From JBAYIE01 sp041665785 (GTDB lineage Bacteria; Bacteroidota; Bacteroidia; UKL13-3): a stretch of DNA of 64,000 nucleotides. The notes under the pieces are model-generated. The model saw only the letters and a program-made list of their open reading frames with translations. It did no database searches and was not told the DNA's origin. This document shows positions 1 through 9,172 of this stretch, piece after piece (the stretch's first letter is position 1; each line of letters begins with the position of its first letter). The position numbers and the translations under genes are program-made. The DNA lies in the NCBI GenBank assembly GCA_041665785.1, contig JBAYIE010000019.1, positions 20,069-84,068 on the forward strand. Direction: 5' to 3'.

Positions 1-1901
1 GCAAATGATCCGGCTCCGCCTGCACCGCCAACCGGCCAGGCATTTACTCCATTAATTTCGTATACATTGCCACCCCATAATCCATAATTAGCATTGGTCA
101 GATCAGGAGTAAATTCATACGCACCTACTGAAGGAGCGGATGCATTCCTAACAACCCCGTTGATATCTGTTGATACTGCTGCCAGGGAAACGCCTGCGGA
201 ACCCAGTTGTGATGCAGTACCATTACCAATAAACATTGTAGAATCATTCACTCCCATAAATGGAGGTATGGTTCCGCTATTGCTAGTACCGTTAAATACT
301 TCGTTCATTTCTCTTAAACTGGAACGAACCTTATTGTTGAAATAACCCAAATACGAATTGCTTCCTCTGAAATTGTTTACATGAAATGCGTTTCCGCTCA
401 TTTCAGTAATAGGAGATGCTCCGACAGATAGAGAGATCAAGCCAAAATTAGTTGCAGGTACACCAGCGGCAAAGCTGTTTCTGCCCATGTTGTTTACAAG
501 AAGGTTGTTGATGACTTTGACACCGCCGGTAACATTTCCGCCAAGCACTATACAAGCGGAAACACCGCCGTTTGGAAGCGTATCGCCACCCAGACTGATG
601 GTATTGTGATAGAAGTTATATCCTGCATTGTTGGTATTATCAACTACCAAAATACCTATCGGACCATTGTAATTGGCCATTGAATTACCGGCATTGCTGG
701 AAGTAATATTACCGATTGCATTATTGGAAAAGGTATTGTTTAAAGGAAAATTATGTGTTCCTAATGTAACGCGGATACCATATGTTCCTGTATTTGATGT
801 CGAGGTATTGGAGTGATTGTAAATCCGGTTACCATTAATGGTACAGTTACTGTCGAGGGATAAGGAACCTGCATCGTTGGTAAGTGCAATACCCTGGAAA
901 TTTCCAAAACTGGCGCTTGTACCAACTATACTGTTTTTAATAACATTTCCTGATACAACAGCATTAGCCTGCGCAGATAAATAAATACCTGCTGCAAAAG
1001 ATGATCCTCCTATAAAGGTAGTAGGTGAAGCACCGCCCGGGGCTGTCATTCCACCTATCTGATTGTTTAATACCTGAAGGTTGTAATCGTGGCTATTGAT
1101 TGCGCCACCCACACCACGGGCATACACACCAAATTGAACCGCTTGAATGATATTATTCTCAATGGTTATATTCTGGCTTCTTTTGCTTTCGTTGGAAGGG
1201 GTAGTTGCGTAACCGCCTAAATAAACCCCAGAAAAAGTAGTAACCGCTGTTGTGGTACTACGACCTGTGATAATACAATTTTTGATGGTTACGGACTGAC
1301 AACCGTTTTGACCAATTCCATTCAAATGCAAAAGCCGACTCAGGTTACTTGTAGACCCTGAAGGCATAAGGAAAGTCAGGTTTCTTTCACCTGTTGTAGC
1401 TTCCCCGTCAATGGTGAAATATTGAACACCATACAACGTAAACATACTGTTGTTTGCAGAAACCGAAACAGAAGTGGTAATGGTATCATTTGATCCGGCA
1501 ACCGACTTCAAAACAACCGGACGATTCTGACTCATAAAATTATAACCACCAACGCTGGCATCACCCAGTGAAATCAAAGCAGTTTCAATTCCGCTATAGC
1601 CGTCAACCATTAAAAAAGTGATCTGACCTGTAGTCGACGGATCAACTCCGTTTACGGTCAAAGCCCTGAAAATACCGGTGGTATTTGAATAAGCTCCTCC
1701 GGTATAGGTTCCCATGAGGTTAGCAAATGTGTCTTTGGGGGCTTCCAAGTCATTTCCGACACCGTCAATCCAATAAGTAGATCCTCCTTTAAATGCGGTT
1801 TGAGCATGGGCTGTGCCAAACCCGAGGACTACCAAAAACGCAAACGCTTTGAAAAGCGCATAGAAGTTAGTAGAAGTTGTTTTCATATATAATTTATTCA
1901 T
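1..1901 (-). CDS. Secreted parallel beta-helix protein, N-terminal part (runs off left edge)
   Basis: The frame is open on the minus strand from an ATG at 1901 (a second in-frame ATG at 1886 is equally possible) to base 1, so the C-terminus is missing. A signal peptide is clear: a hydrophobic run ending GFGTAHAQ. The roughly 630 visible residues are rich in Asn, Gly, Thr and Ser with recurring turns such as IENNIIQAVQFGVYARG and VINNLLVNNMG, which are typical of right-handed parallel beta-helix coils. The visible part ends after VGAYEF, a phrase often seen after such helices in Bacteroidota surface proteins. A T9SS sorting domain probably lies beyond the edge, but this cannot be seen. Its function may be adhesion or polysaccharide binding; nothing catalytic can be identified. 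Confidence 0.85.
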   Translation of the reverse strand, partial: MNKLYMKTTSTNFYALFKAFAFLVVLGFGTAHAQTAFKGGSTYWIDGVGNDLEAPKDTFANLMGTYTGGAYSNTTGIFRALTVNGVDPSTTGQITFLMVDGYSGIETALISLGDASVGGYNFMSQNRPVVLKSVAGSNDTITTSVSVSANNSMFTLYGVQYFTIDGEATTGERNLTFLMPSGSTSNLSRLLHLNGIGQNGCQSVTIKNCIITGRSTTTAVTTFSGVYLGGYATTPSNESKRSQNITIENNIIQAVQFGVYARGVGGAINSHDYNLQVLNNQIGGMTAPGGASPTTFIGGSSFAAGIYLSAQANAVVSGNVIKNSIVGTSASFGNFQGIALTNDAGSLSLDSNCTINGNRIYNHSNTSTSNTGTYGIRVTLGTHNFPLNNTFSNNAIGNITSSNAGNSMANYNGPIGILVVDNTNNAGYNFYHNTISLGGDTLPNGGVSACIVLGGNVTGGVKVINNLLVNNMGRNSFAAGVPATNFGLISLSVGASPITEMSGNAFHVNNFRGSNSYLGYFNNKVRSSLREMNEVFNGTSNSGTIPPFMGVNDSTMFIGNGTASQLGSAGVSLAAVSTDINGVVRNASAPSVGAYEFTPDLTNANYGLWGGNVYEINGVNAWPVGGAGGAGSF

Positions 1902-1940
1902 AATTTTTTTAGCTATACGTAAAACCAAAGTTTGTGAATT

Positions 1941-3500
1941 TTATTGATAAATCAAAGTATCCCATAAAGTTTTTTTTAAAAAATCGCTTTTTGTGGAGAA
2001 TCGCTTATAAATCAGGGTTTGAGAAGGCCTAAGCCGATTGTGCCAGTTGAATCCCTTTAAGCGCAATTCTTCCGGTTTCCTTTGATTCATCGGATATAAC
2101 ACTGCTTCCGGCATATTGATAAAATTGGCCCTTTGCATACGATTCTGGTCAAAATAAAATTCCATCTCGCTGCAATCTATCACATTTACCCCAATATAAT
2201 CCGAATCTTCTTTGGCATAATAAATACTTTGTGCATTGCCACTCACAAATACATACCGTATCTTATTCTGATAAAATGATCCGTAAAGGTTTTTACCCTT
2301 AACCTGATTGAATAAACGGGCCGCTTCTCTGGAAACAATAAATGCATTGGTATTGCATATAAAAGAATCCGGTTTGTTATTTTGCATAAAGAGTAAAATG
2401 GTATCGGCCGTGATTTGATTCGGGCCTGACCACAGGATCGGTTTTGAGTAAAGTACAATCAACGAATCTCCCCGGTTATAGGTTAATGAATCGCATACGG
2501 ATTGCATATCGGATTTATAAATTCGGACATGCCTGAATGCCTGAATAAATTGCGTATTGTTTTTTCCCCATTGAAAAGACTGGATCGTGTCGGCAAACAA
2601 AAAAAAGGAATCGTTTTCCATGCTTTGTTTTGCAACTGCATTCGTTGTCACTATCGATCGTTTGGTTTTACCATACAATTCTCCGTAATCTCCATACACA
2701 ATTACATGATTCACGGTATCGTGCAATTCGATGTTCCGGAATGCTTTCCCGAATTCTGTTTTTCGTTCATAATACAAGCTATCCGCAAACAATAAATTGG
2801 AATTGCTTTTGAGTGCAGCCCCTCTTCCAAACTGCGCAATTTGTCTTTCCGTATCGTACACCCCCCAATTGCATAACAATTTGTCGGTATTCCCTTTTAT
2901 GCTGGTAGGCCCGTGAAAAAAAGTCAATTTCGAAACAGTTCGGTATCTCAACGTGTCGGTAACAATGGTATACTCCGGATTTACCAGAACAACATTGGTC
3001 TTAAAAAAAGCTTCCTTGATGCCAGAATAATAAAATCCGTATTTGCTGGTGAGTGTGTTTTTACCACTTACTATTTTACCGCCATCTGAATAATAACCCA
3101 TATTGGTTTTCATGTCATAATCCAGCGCGTTGCTTGTTAAGGTCATATCATCGTCTATCATGATAACCTTTCCGGTTAATCGTGCCATACGCGTATTTCC
3201 ATCATAATTCAACTGATCGCCAAAAAGACGAATGCTATCCTGATGATTGATCCGAACATTTCCGAACGCCTCAATTCTGTTTGCATCGTCATACTGATAA
3301 GCGCTATCACACGTCAGAACAGTTTGTTGTTGCTTAAACTTTACATCCCCAATTAATCGCTTTACTTTTCCTGTAGTCTTTAGATCGTATTCCAGACTAT
3401 TGGCATGCAACAATTGAATTTTTTCTGAACCCTGAGCGAAGACAAATTCAGGAACCAAACACAGCCAACACAGATAAATGATTGAGGTCTTAATTTTCAC
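1941..3500 (-). CDS. OstA-like (LptA/OstA domain) periplasmic protein
   Basis: This 519-residue protein has a signal peptide ending FVFAQG. Residues of about 25-180 follow the OstA/LptA pattern, with short beta-strand repeats such as LIGDVKFKQQQTVLTCDSA, GNVRINHQDSIRLFGDQL and LTGKVIMIDDDMTLTSNAL. This is the fold of the periplasmic lipopolysaccharide bridge. The rest repeats the same beta rhythm, as in the OstA-like proteins of Bacteroidota, which are longer than proteobacterial LptA. The start codon is GTG: the frame upstream reads TAA TCT CCC GTG, leaving no ATG. A TAGTTTTG box on the minus strand (3517-3524) lies 16 bases before it. It is divergent from tilS. A role in lipopolysaccharide transport is inferred from the family. 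Confidence 0.8.
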   Translation of the reverse strand: MKIKTSIIYLCWLCLVPEFVFAQGSEKIQLLHANSLEYDLKTTGKVKRLIGDVKFKQQQTVLTCDSAYQYDDANRIEAFGNVRINHQDSIRLFGDQLNYDGNTRMARLTGKVIMIDDDMTLTSNALDYDMKTNMGYYSDGGKIVSGKNTLTSKYGFYYSGIKEAFFKTNVVLVNPEYTIVTDTLRYRTVSKLTFFHGPTSIKGNTDKLLCNWGVYDTERQIAQFGRGAALKSNSNLLFADSLYYERKTEFGKAFRNIELHDTVNHVIVYGDYGELYGKTKRSIVTTNAVAKQSMENDSFFLFADTIQSFQWGKNNTQFIQAFRHVRIYKSDMQSVCDSLTYNRGDSLIVLYSKPILWSGPNQITADTILLFMQNNKPDSFICNTNAFIVSREAARLFNQVKGKNLYGSFYQNKIRYVFVSGNAQSIYYAKEDSDYIGVNVIDCSEMEFYFDQNRMQRANFINMPEAVLYPMNQRKPEELRLKGFNWHNRLRPSQTLIYKRFSTKSDFLKKTLWDTLIYQ

Positions 3501-3516
3501 GGGAGATTAATTATTC

Positions 3517-3524
3517 CAAAACTA
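3517..3524 (-). promoter_or_regulatory. Putative -7 box of the OstA-like gene
   Basis: On the minus strand these bases read TAGTTTTG, matching the Bacteroidota -7 consensus TAnnTTTG, 16 bases before the GTG start. I see no good -33 TTG at the usual spacing. It overlaps the divergent tilS promoter region. Confidence 0.4.
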
Positions 3525-3536
3525 TACAATTCAACC

Positions 3537-3544
3537 TAATTTTG
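3537..3544 (+). promoter_or_regulatory. Putative -7 box of tilS, very close to the start codon
   Basis: TAATTTTG matches TAnnTTTG exactly and ends five bases before the tilS ATG at 3550. Bacteroidota transcripts usually begin a few bases after this box, so the mRNA would begin at or next to the ATG. No clear -33 TTG is present, which lowers confidence. Confidence 0.45.
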
Positions 3545-3549
3545 ACCCC

Positions 3550-4884
3550 ATGCTGACAGAAGATTTTTTTAAACAGCAACTTGCTAAAATAACCGAACCA
3601 TATAAGCGGGATAAAGTATTGCTAGCCGTAAGTGGAGGTCTTGACTCCATGACCATGCTACATCTTTTTCAATTCCATTCCGGAAGTTCCTTTGCTGTTG
3701 CACATTGCAATTTTCAATTACGGGGTAAAGAAAGCGATGGAGATGAAATATTTCTGCAAAACTATTGCAATAAACACGGGATAACACTGCATTGTAAGAA
3801 GTTTGATACTTTGAATTGGAGCAAGAAGTTGGGAAAAGGTATTCAGGAAACAGCAAGAACTTTGCGCTATCAATGGTTTGAGGAATTAAGCGCAGCACAT
3901 ACCTATGCGTATACAGCCACAGCGCATCATGCTCAGGATAATATGGAAACCATCCTCATGAACCTCATCCGGGGTACCGGTATTAAGGGGCTGGCAGGTA
4001 TTCCAGTTAAAAGAGATCGGATAATCAGACCACTGCTCGCTTTCAAAAAAGAACAGCTGATTGCTTATGCTGAAGAAAAACAATTGGCACATCGGGAAGA
4101 TGCTTCGAACAAGGAAGATTATTATATGCGGAATTTTATTCGACATCGGATTGTACCACTGATGGAAGAACTCAATCCGGAGGTTACAGCACATTTCACA
4201 CAACTTGCCGAAAGTGCCCGGTTTGCAGAAAGGTGTATAACAAATCAGGTGGAATTATTCTTTCAAAAACATTGTACCGTACAAGGACATAACACACATA
4301 TTCCAATGGCCTCTATCAAGGATACTCCTACTCCATTCAACTTTCTGTTTTTCATCCTGCAACCTTATGGTTTTAATGCTGATCAGGTGCATAACATGCT
4401 CTTGCAGGAACCGGGAAACAGTGGTAAAAGATTCATTTCTGCATTGTATCAGATCGTGACCAACCGGGATGAATTTATTCTTAGCAAAAAAACAAGATCA
4501 AATGTTTTATTCCATATAGATTCTATTCCAGGCGAAATTGAATGCAATGACTATCGTATTTCTTTTTGCTATAGCCAAACTTTTCAACAGGAATCTGCCG
4601 GCAAAACAAACACCGTACTTCAACTGGATGCAGCATCGCTAGAGCTTTCCGGTTTACAGCTCCGCTCGTGGGAAGATGGAGATCTATTCCGTCCTTTAGG
4701 AATGAAAGGACATAAAAAGTTAAGTGATTTTTTTATTGACAAGAAAGTTTCACAACCAGCAAAAGAAAAAGCCTTGATCTTATGTCAGGGTGAACAAATC
4801 CTTGCGGTTTTACCTTATCAGATAGATGAACGTTACAAAGTGACAGCAAATACACTGAAAATTTTACGCATAGAAATAGCATAA
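3550..4884 (+). CDS. tilS: tRNA(Ile)-lysidine synthetase TilS
   Basis: TilS ligates lysine to C34 of the CAU-anticodon tRNA-Ile in an ATP-dependent reaction, changing its codon reading from AUG to AUA. The N-type ATP pyrophosphatase P-loop SGGLDS is at residues 28-33, followed by a second conserved stretch ATAHHAQDNMETILMNLIRG near 118-140 and RPLL near 158. The C-terminal 70 residues (WEDGDLFRPLGMKGHKKLSD) are the usual TilS C-terminal domain. The length of 444 is normal for the family. It is convergent with the paralog ending at 4954, with a strong hairpin between them, and divergent from the OstA-like gene. Identification is firm. Confidence 0.97.
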   Translation: MLTEDFFKQQLAKITEPYKRDKVLLAVSGGLDSMTMLHLFQFHSGSSFAVAHCNFQLRGKESDGDEIFLQNYCNKHGITLHCKKFDTLNWSKKLGKGIQETARTLRYQWFEELSAAHTYAYTATAHHAQDNMETILMNLIRGTGIKGLAGIPVKRDRIIRPLLAFKKEQLIAYAEEKQLAHREDASNKEDYYMRNFIRHRIVPLMEELNPEVTAHFTQLAESARFAERCITNQVELFFQKHCTVQGHNTHIPMASIKDTPTPFNFLFFILQPYGFNADQVHNMLLQEPGNSGKRFISALYQIVTNRDEFILSKKTRSNVLFHIDSIPGEIECNDYRISFCYSQTFQQESAGKTNTVLQLDAASLELSGLQLRSWEDGDLFRPLGMKGHKKLSDFFIDKKVSQPAKEKALILCQGEQILAVLPYQIDERYKVTANTLKILRIEIA

Positions 4885-4889
4885 ACGGA

Positions 4890-4929
4890 AGCGACCCGCG
4901 GCTTCGGAATTCCGGAGCCGCGGGTCGCT
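4890..4929. terminator. Strong bidirectional terminator hairpin
   Basis: The arms at 4890-4907 and 4912-4929 pair over 18 bases with one G-T wobble around an AATT loop, and are much more GC-rich than the surroundings. It sits between the convergent tilS and the giant secreted protein gene. There is no real T-run on either side, so it acts either as an RNA-end stabiliser or as a non-canonical terminator. Confidence 0.75.
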
Positions 4930-4953
4930 AACAGTTTCAGTAGAAGAACAGGA

Positions 4954-7900
4954 TTAACGGTTCAGGTTAACCTTTGTAGTATACGTTTTATCTGAACTTT
5001 CAACCCGTATCAGATACATACCGTCGCGTTCGTTGCTCAGGTCTATCTGGTAAGTAGTACCGGCTTTATCGCCCTTGAATTCACGAACCAGGACGCCGGC
5101 AATATTGTAAATCCGGATATTTCTAACTTCACCTTGTTTGAGTTCAAGATGGAATACTCCTTTGCTTGGATTTGGATAAACCTGTATTCCATTGTTGGCC
5201 TGTACCTGCTCGATGCCAGTATTCGGCAGGATCTGCAGGTAACGTTGCTTCTGCTGAGCATTGTTACCGTCAACATCTTTGGCATCGTAGGTTACCAAAT
5301 AGGTTCCCGACTTATCTGTCAAATTAATAACTGCCGCAGAATTGTCTTTCACAACAGGATTCGGATCGTAATTATCCACTACTTTAATGGAGGTCACATT
5401 TATCATAGCCAGAATTTCTTCACGGGTTTTGGTTCCCACCACAACCTGTACAGGATTATCTCCCAATACAGTTATTACCGGTGCGTCGAGATCTTTCACA
5501 TGAATGGTACGCTCAACCTCGCTCCAGTTTCCGTATTCATCTGTGGCTCTGTATGTGCGTTTGTAATTTCCTGTATGGTTGATGTCCATATTGTCGTTTA
5601 CGATTTCCACCAGCAATGGCACATTGAAGTAATCTTTGGCCGTAGCTTTAGGGTCGTTGTAAACTGTATTTACCTTTACGATCACATCCGATGATCCTAC
5701 CAGAGTAATGGTTGGCTTGAATGTATTGGTAACTTTAACGGTCAGAACATAAGCATCCGAAACATTGCCCGAACCATCGGTTGCACGGTATGTGAGGTAG
5801 TACAATCCCGGATCGTCAATATTGAGGGTTCCATCAGTACGTACAGGCGTTAAATTAGTCCAGTAATTATCATCCACACGCAGGTAGTTGTTGTCATCAA
5901 ATGGCATTTTGATCTGATGAATCACAAAACTGGTATCGTTCAGTGTACGGGTATGAATTGTTGGCTTTTCAGTATCCTGAACAATAATCACCCGTTTTTT
6001 GGTGGAGATAAATCCAAAGGCATCGGCCACGGTGTAAGTGTAATAGTATACACCCACATTAGCAGTATCCAGATTGTTTGAAGTCAGGATTGAGTTACTG
6101 ATATCCGCACCGCTATTGTCTTTGGCAGTGGCACCGGCATCAACGTATGAATCTTTACGGACTTCCAGTCTTACCGTATCGGCACCAGTGATGGTGATCT
6201 CTGGTCCGGTTTGGTTGATTTCTACCTGAACCAAACGAACAATGGTATCCGACAGGTTGCCATAATTATCCCAAACCACATATTTCACTGAATAGTATCC
6301 GATATGGGTAATATCAACATTGCTTATAATAACCATGCGGCTGGATATATCGCCTTCAATATTATCCATAGCAATTGCACCAGAATCTTTATATGTTTTG
6401 TTGATTTCAGTTTTAGCAACTGTTTGCCCTTTGAGGGTAATCACCGGTTTCACTTCATCGCGGCCAATGGTAATTCCATATTCTTCATAAACACCTAAAA
6501 CAGATGAAAACGGAGAAATCGTGGAAAATGCAGCGCTGGCACCTACCAACATACGGGTTACGCCAATGGATGCATCCTGTGGCACAGTAAACTCGGTGGT
6601 GTATTTTACTTTCAACTGGCGGTCTTCGTTGATCAGGGTTTCGCCTGCATCCAGATAATTGGCATTGCGGCTGAAATCCATCCATACTCGCAGATTCATT
6701 GAATCAACCGGATTTGCACCACGATATACATCAACAGTATATTTTCCTCCGCGGTACAAAGTAGTCTTGCTCAGGTTATACAAAGGAGTATACGCCGATC
6801 CGTCTATTGGTTTCAACGCCGTGGTGGTATCAATACGCCCCACACTACCTACCAGACGCACGCGGGTAATACCAAAGTCTTCAACCGAACTGGTTGGAGT
6901 AAACTGGCTACCCGGACTTGGATACGAAATGGTAGTGATATAATTTGTTTTCTTTTTGGTACTGCTTCCAAACGCATTGGTTGCAGTTAAAGTAACACTG
7001 TAATTGGTATTGGTATGTAAGAACACCATCGGATGCTGGCTGGTTGAATCGGTTCCACCCAGATATGAAAGGTTGGAAGGTTCAAATTCCCATTTCCATT
7101 GATTGGCACCGTTGAAACTGATGTCTTTGAACAGGAACGAATCGGTAGTCAGACCATATGTTTTATTTACAGTAAAATCGGCAAATGGCGCAATATTGCT
7201 AGGTAAAACAGTGAATGTTTTACAAACAGTGTCGCTGCCTACACAGTTATATGTTTTTAAACAAACCGTTTTTTGAGTAATGGAAGATTCATTGTAAATC
7301 ATTGATGGACTAAGATTGGTTGAGTCAATTCCAAGATTGGTATTGTCTTTTCCAAATACATAATCGTTGTTGGTATCCCATGCATAATTGGCATATTTAC
7401 CTGTACTTTGATTCTGGAATACAACTTTGTAGCCCGAGTAAATGGTATCCGGACATGTGAATGCTGCAACCGGAGGTGCATAGCTGGCTGCTTTGGATCT
7501 CCAGCGAATCAAAAAGCCCGAATCGTTCACAATGGTATTAGGTCCGGTTGGTGCAACCGGTACATACGTCACATACAATTGCTGACCACTGAAAACAAAA
7601 GTTCTCAAAGAATCTTTGATCTTATTTATATCATTACCACCAAAACGACGAAGTATTTGTGAGCCCGGCAAAATGCCTGCTTTGATATAAAGGGAATCTC
7701 CGGGATTCAACGGTCCACCATTGTTACGCAGTTTTAATCTTTCCAGGGTAACTATGATGGTATCGGCACATGGTGCGATACGGAATCCTTGCGTGCAACC
7801 GTTGGCAATGTACTGCATATTGGCAGAGTTTGCCAGAGTAGGCATAACCGCACCTTCAGAGGTTGTACCGGCAGTATCAGAACCATTACACATCTGGAAT

Positions 7901-9150
7901 CCAGGAACGATGCGCAAATAATTATTCTGACACAAGGTATCGGAACCCATGGCATTGCTCACGGCGAGACAAACTTTATACACTCCCGGATCCAAAGCAG
8001 TTAAATAAGGTGTTGAAGCCGAATCGTTCTTATTTCCTTCATAGAAAAATTCATTCTTGTACAATCCGCAATTATAACATGGCGGATCTACCCACCACTT
8101 CCATGTAGTTGGGCCATATAAACTTAAATCGTTGAATTGAGACCTGTCATACGTTGCCAGATTTCGTTTTGAACTAAAGAACAAAGCCTTGGGTTTTTGC
8201 GTAGGATTACTTACAAAAACTGACTTTTCAACAAAACTGGTTCCGTAGCGGTTTCCGGTAAACAACTTAACGCGGTAATATCCGGTTTGAGAAAACGTGT
8301 AATAAAAATTGGTTTTGTTAACAACAGTATCGATCCATGTACCGCGGTTATTGGTTTGCAGCAGATCATTCGGATTGAAATAAGGCGACCATGCTCCGGT
8401 AGGCGTTGTGGCATTATATCCGGTTATTTGCCAGTAATTCGTATCTGAATAACTGCTTGTATTTACCAGAACAGACGGTGAACCAACCCAAAGGGTATCC
8501 ATATCATTTACCGTTTTGAAATTAGCCAACGGTGCAATTTTAGGTGTATTTGTTGGTGCAACAGAAACGTCAAAACCAATATCCGGCCATGTTCCATCAG
8601 CATTTGTTGAAGCAGTTGAACTACAATTTCCTGAACCAGAATATGCTCTGCGTCCGGTTCCTGAAGCTGTATAAAGTGCAAATCCACTTCCGGAGGCACT
8701 ACTCATACAAGCTTCCCAAACCAAGCCCATGGTAGGATCAAAAGGATAAGGTTGATCCAGCACAATTTCTAACCACTGGCCCTGCGTACCGCTGAGTGTT
8801 GGGGAAGCAAGGTAAACCTGTGTGGTGGCTACCCACGGACCAGGTGTAAGTGCCGTAATGGATGCAGATTGCTGACCTAAACTGATTTTCAAGTCTGAAA
8901 AACTTGCTGAACCGGTATTGTATACTCTGAAATAGAGTTTAGTAATTACCATTCCCGATGGAGGTACCGCATTGAATTCTGTAAACAAATTCAGGTACTG
9001 CGATTTATAATTCATGTAACTGGCACCACCAAACGGAATATAATTCCCCCCGGTGTTACAACACCTGAAATATTGGGGTTGCTGGGCATAACTGACTTTA
9101 AAGGACCCCAACAACAGGAGCATACTAAATATCCGTAATAAATTTTTCAT
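4954..9150 (-). CDS. Giant secreted protein with PKD-like, GEVD-like and DUF5011 repeats and a T9SS sorting domain (paralog A)
   Basis: This 1398-residue protein has a signal peptide ending VSYAQ. Order, approximate: an N-terminal beta-sandwich (25-195) that differs from the two neighbours; PKD-like domains (205-415) with WWVDPPCYNCG near 350; a CUB-like segment with RIAPCADTIIVTLERLKLR near 455-470; more PKD-like domains with YSGYK; a GEVD-like segment (MNLRVWMDFSRNANYLDAGE) near 815; five DUF5011/HYR-like repeats (about 900-1310) with DNYG, DAFG, DGSGN, DEYG and DVDGN turns; and a type A sorting domain beginning VYPNPSKG at about 1320. It is last of three tandem paralogs, 22 bases behind the second. 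It is probably a surface adhesin or matrix protein; no enzyme domain is visible. Confidence 0.92.
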   Translation of the reverse strand: MKNLLRIFSMLLLLGSFKVSYAQQPQYFRCCNTGGNYIPFGGASYMNYKSQYLNLFTEFNAVPPSGMVITKLYFRVYNTGSASFSDLKISLGQQSASITALTPGPWVATTQVYLASPTLSGTQGQWLEIVLDQPYPFDPTMGLVWEACMSSASGSGFALYTASGTGRRAYSGSGNCSSTASTNADGTWPDIGFDVSVAPTNTPKIAPLANFKTVNDMDTLWVGSPSVLVNTSSYSDTNYWQITGYNATTPTGAWSPYFNPNDLLQTNNRGTWIDTVVNKTNFYYTFSQTGYYRVKLFTGNRYGTSFVEKSVFVSNPTQKPKALFFSSKRNLATYDRSQFNDLSLYGPTTWKWWVDPPCYNCGLYKNEFFYEGNKNDSASTPYLTALDPGVYKVCLAVSNAMGSDTLCQNNYLRIVPGFQMCNGSDTAGTTSEGAVMPTLANSANMQYIANGCTQGFRIAPCADTIIVTLERLKLRNNGGPLNPGDSLYIKAGILPGSQILRRFGGNDINKIKDSLRTFVFSGQQLYVTYVPVAPTGPNTIVNDSGFLIRWRSKAASYAPPVAAFTCPDTIYSGYKVVFQNQSTGKYANYAWDTNNDYVFGKDNTNLGIDSTNLSPSMIYNESSITQKTVCLKTYNCVGSDTVCKTFTVLPSNIAPFADFTVNKTYGLTTDSFLFKDISFNGANQWKWEFEPSNLSYLGGTDSTSQHPMVFLHTNTNYSVTLTATNAFGSSTKKKTNYITTISYPSPGSQFTPTSSVEDFGITRVRLVGSVGRIDTTTALKPIDGSAYTPLYNLSKTTLYRGGKYTVDVYRGANPVDSMNLRVWMDFSRNANYLDAGETLINEDRQLKVKYTTEFTVPQDASIGVTRMLVGASAAFSTISPFSSVLGVYEEYGITIGRDEVKPVITLKGQTVAKTEINKTYKDSGAIAMDNIEGDISSRMVIISNVDITHIGYYSVKYVVWDNYGNLSDTIVRLVQVEINQTGPEITITGADTVRLEVRKDSYVDAGATAKDNSGADISNSILTSNNLDTANVGVYYYTYTVADAFGFISTKKRVIIVQDTEKPTIHTRTLNDTSFVIHQIKMPFDDNNYLRVDDNYWTNLTPVRTDGTLNIDDPGLYYLTYRATDGSGNVSDAYVLTVKVTNTFKPTITLVGSSDVIVKVNTVYNDPKATAKDYFNVPLLVEIVNDNMDINHTGNYKRTYRATDEYGNWSEVERTIHVKDLDAPVITVLGDNPVQVVVGTKTREEILAMINVTSIKVVDNYDPNPVVKDNSAAVINLTDKSGTYLVTYDAKDVDGNNAQQKQRYLQILPNTGIEQVQANNGIQVYPNPSKGVFHLELKQGEVRNIRIYNIAGVLVREFKGDKAGTTYQIDLSNERDGMYLIRVESSDKTYTTKVNLNR

Positions 9151-9172
9151 CTCTTATCGTTTTTTGGTTTGG

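Noticed and set aside
94..345. Plus-strand open frame opposite the beta-helix gene
   Set aside because: It is antisense to a clearly coding, signal-peptide-bearing frame and has no features of its own.
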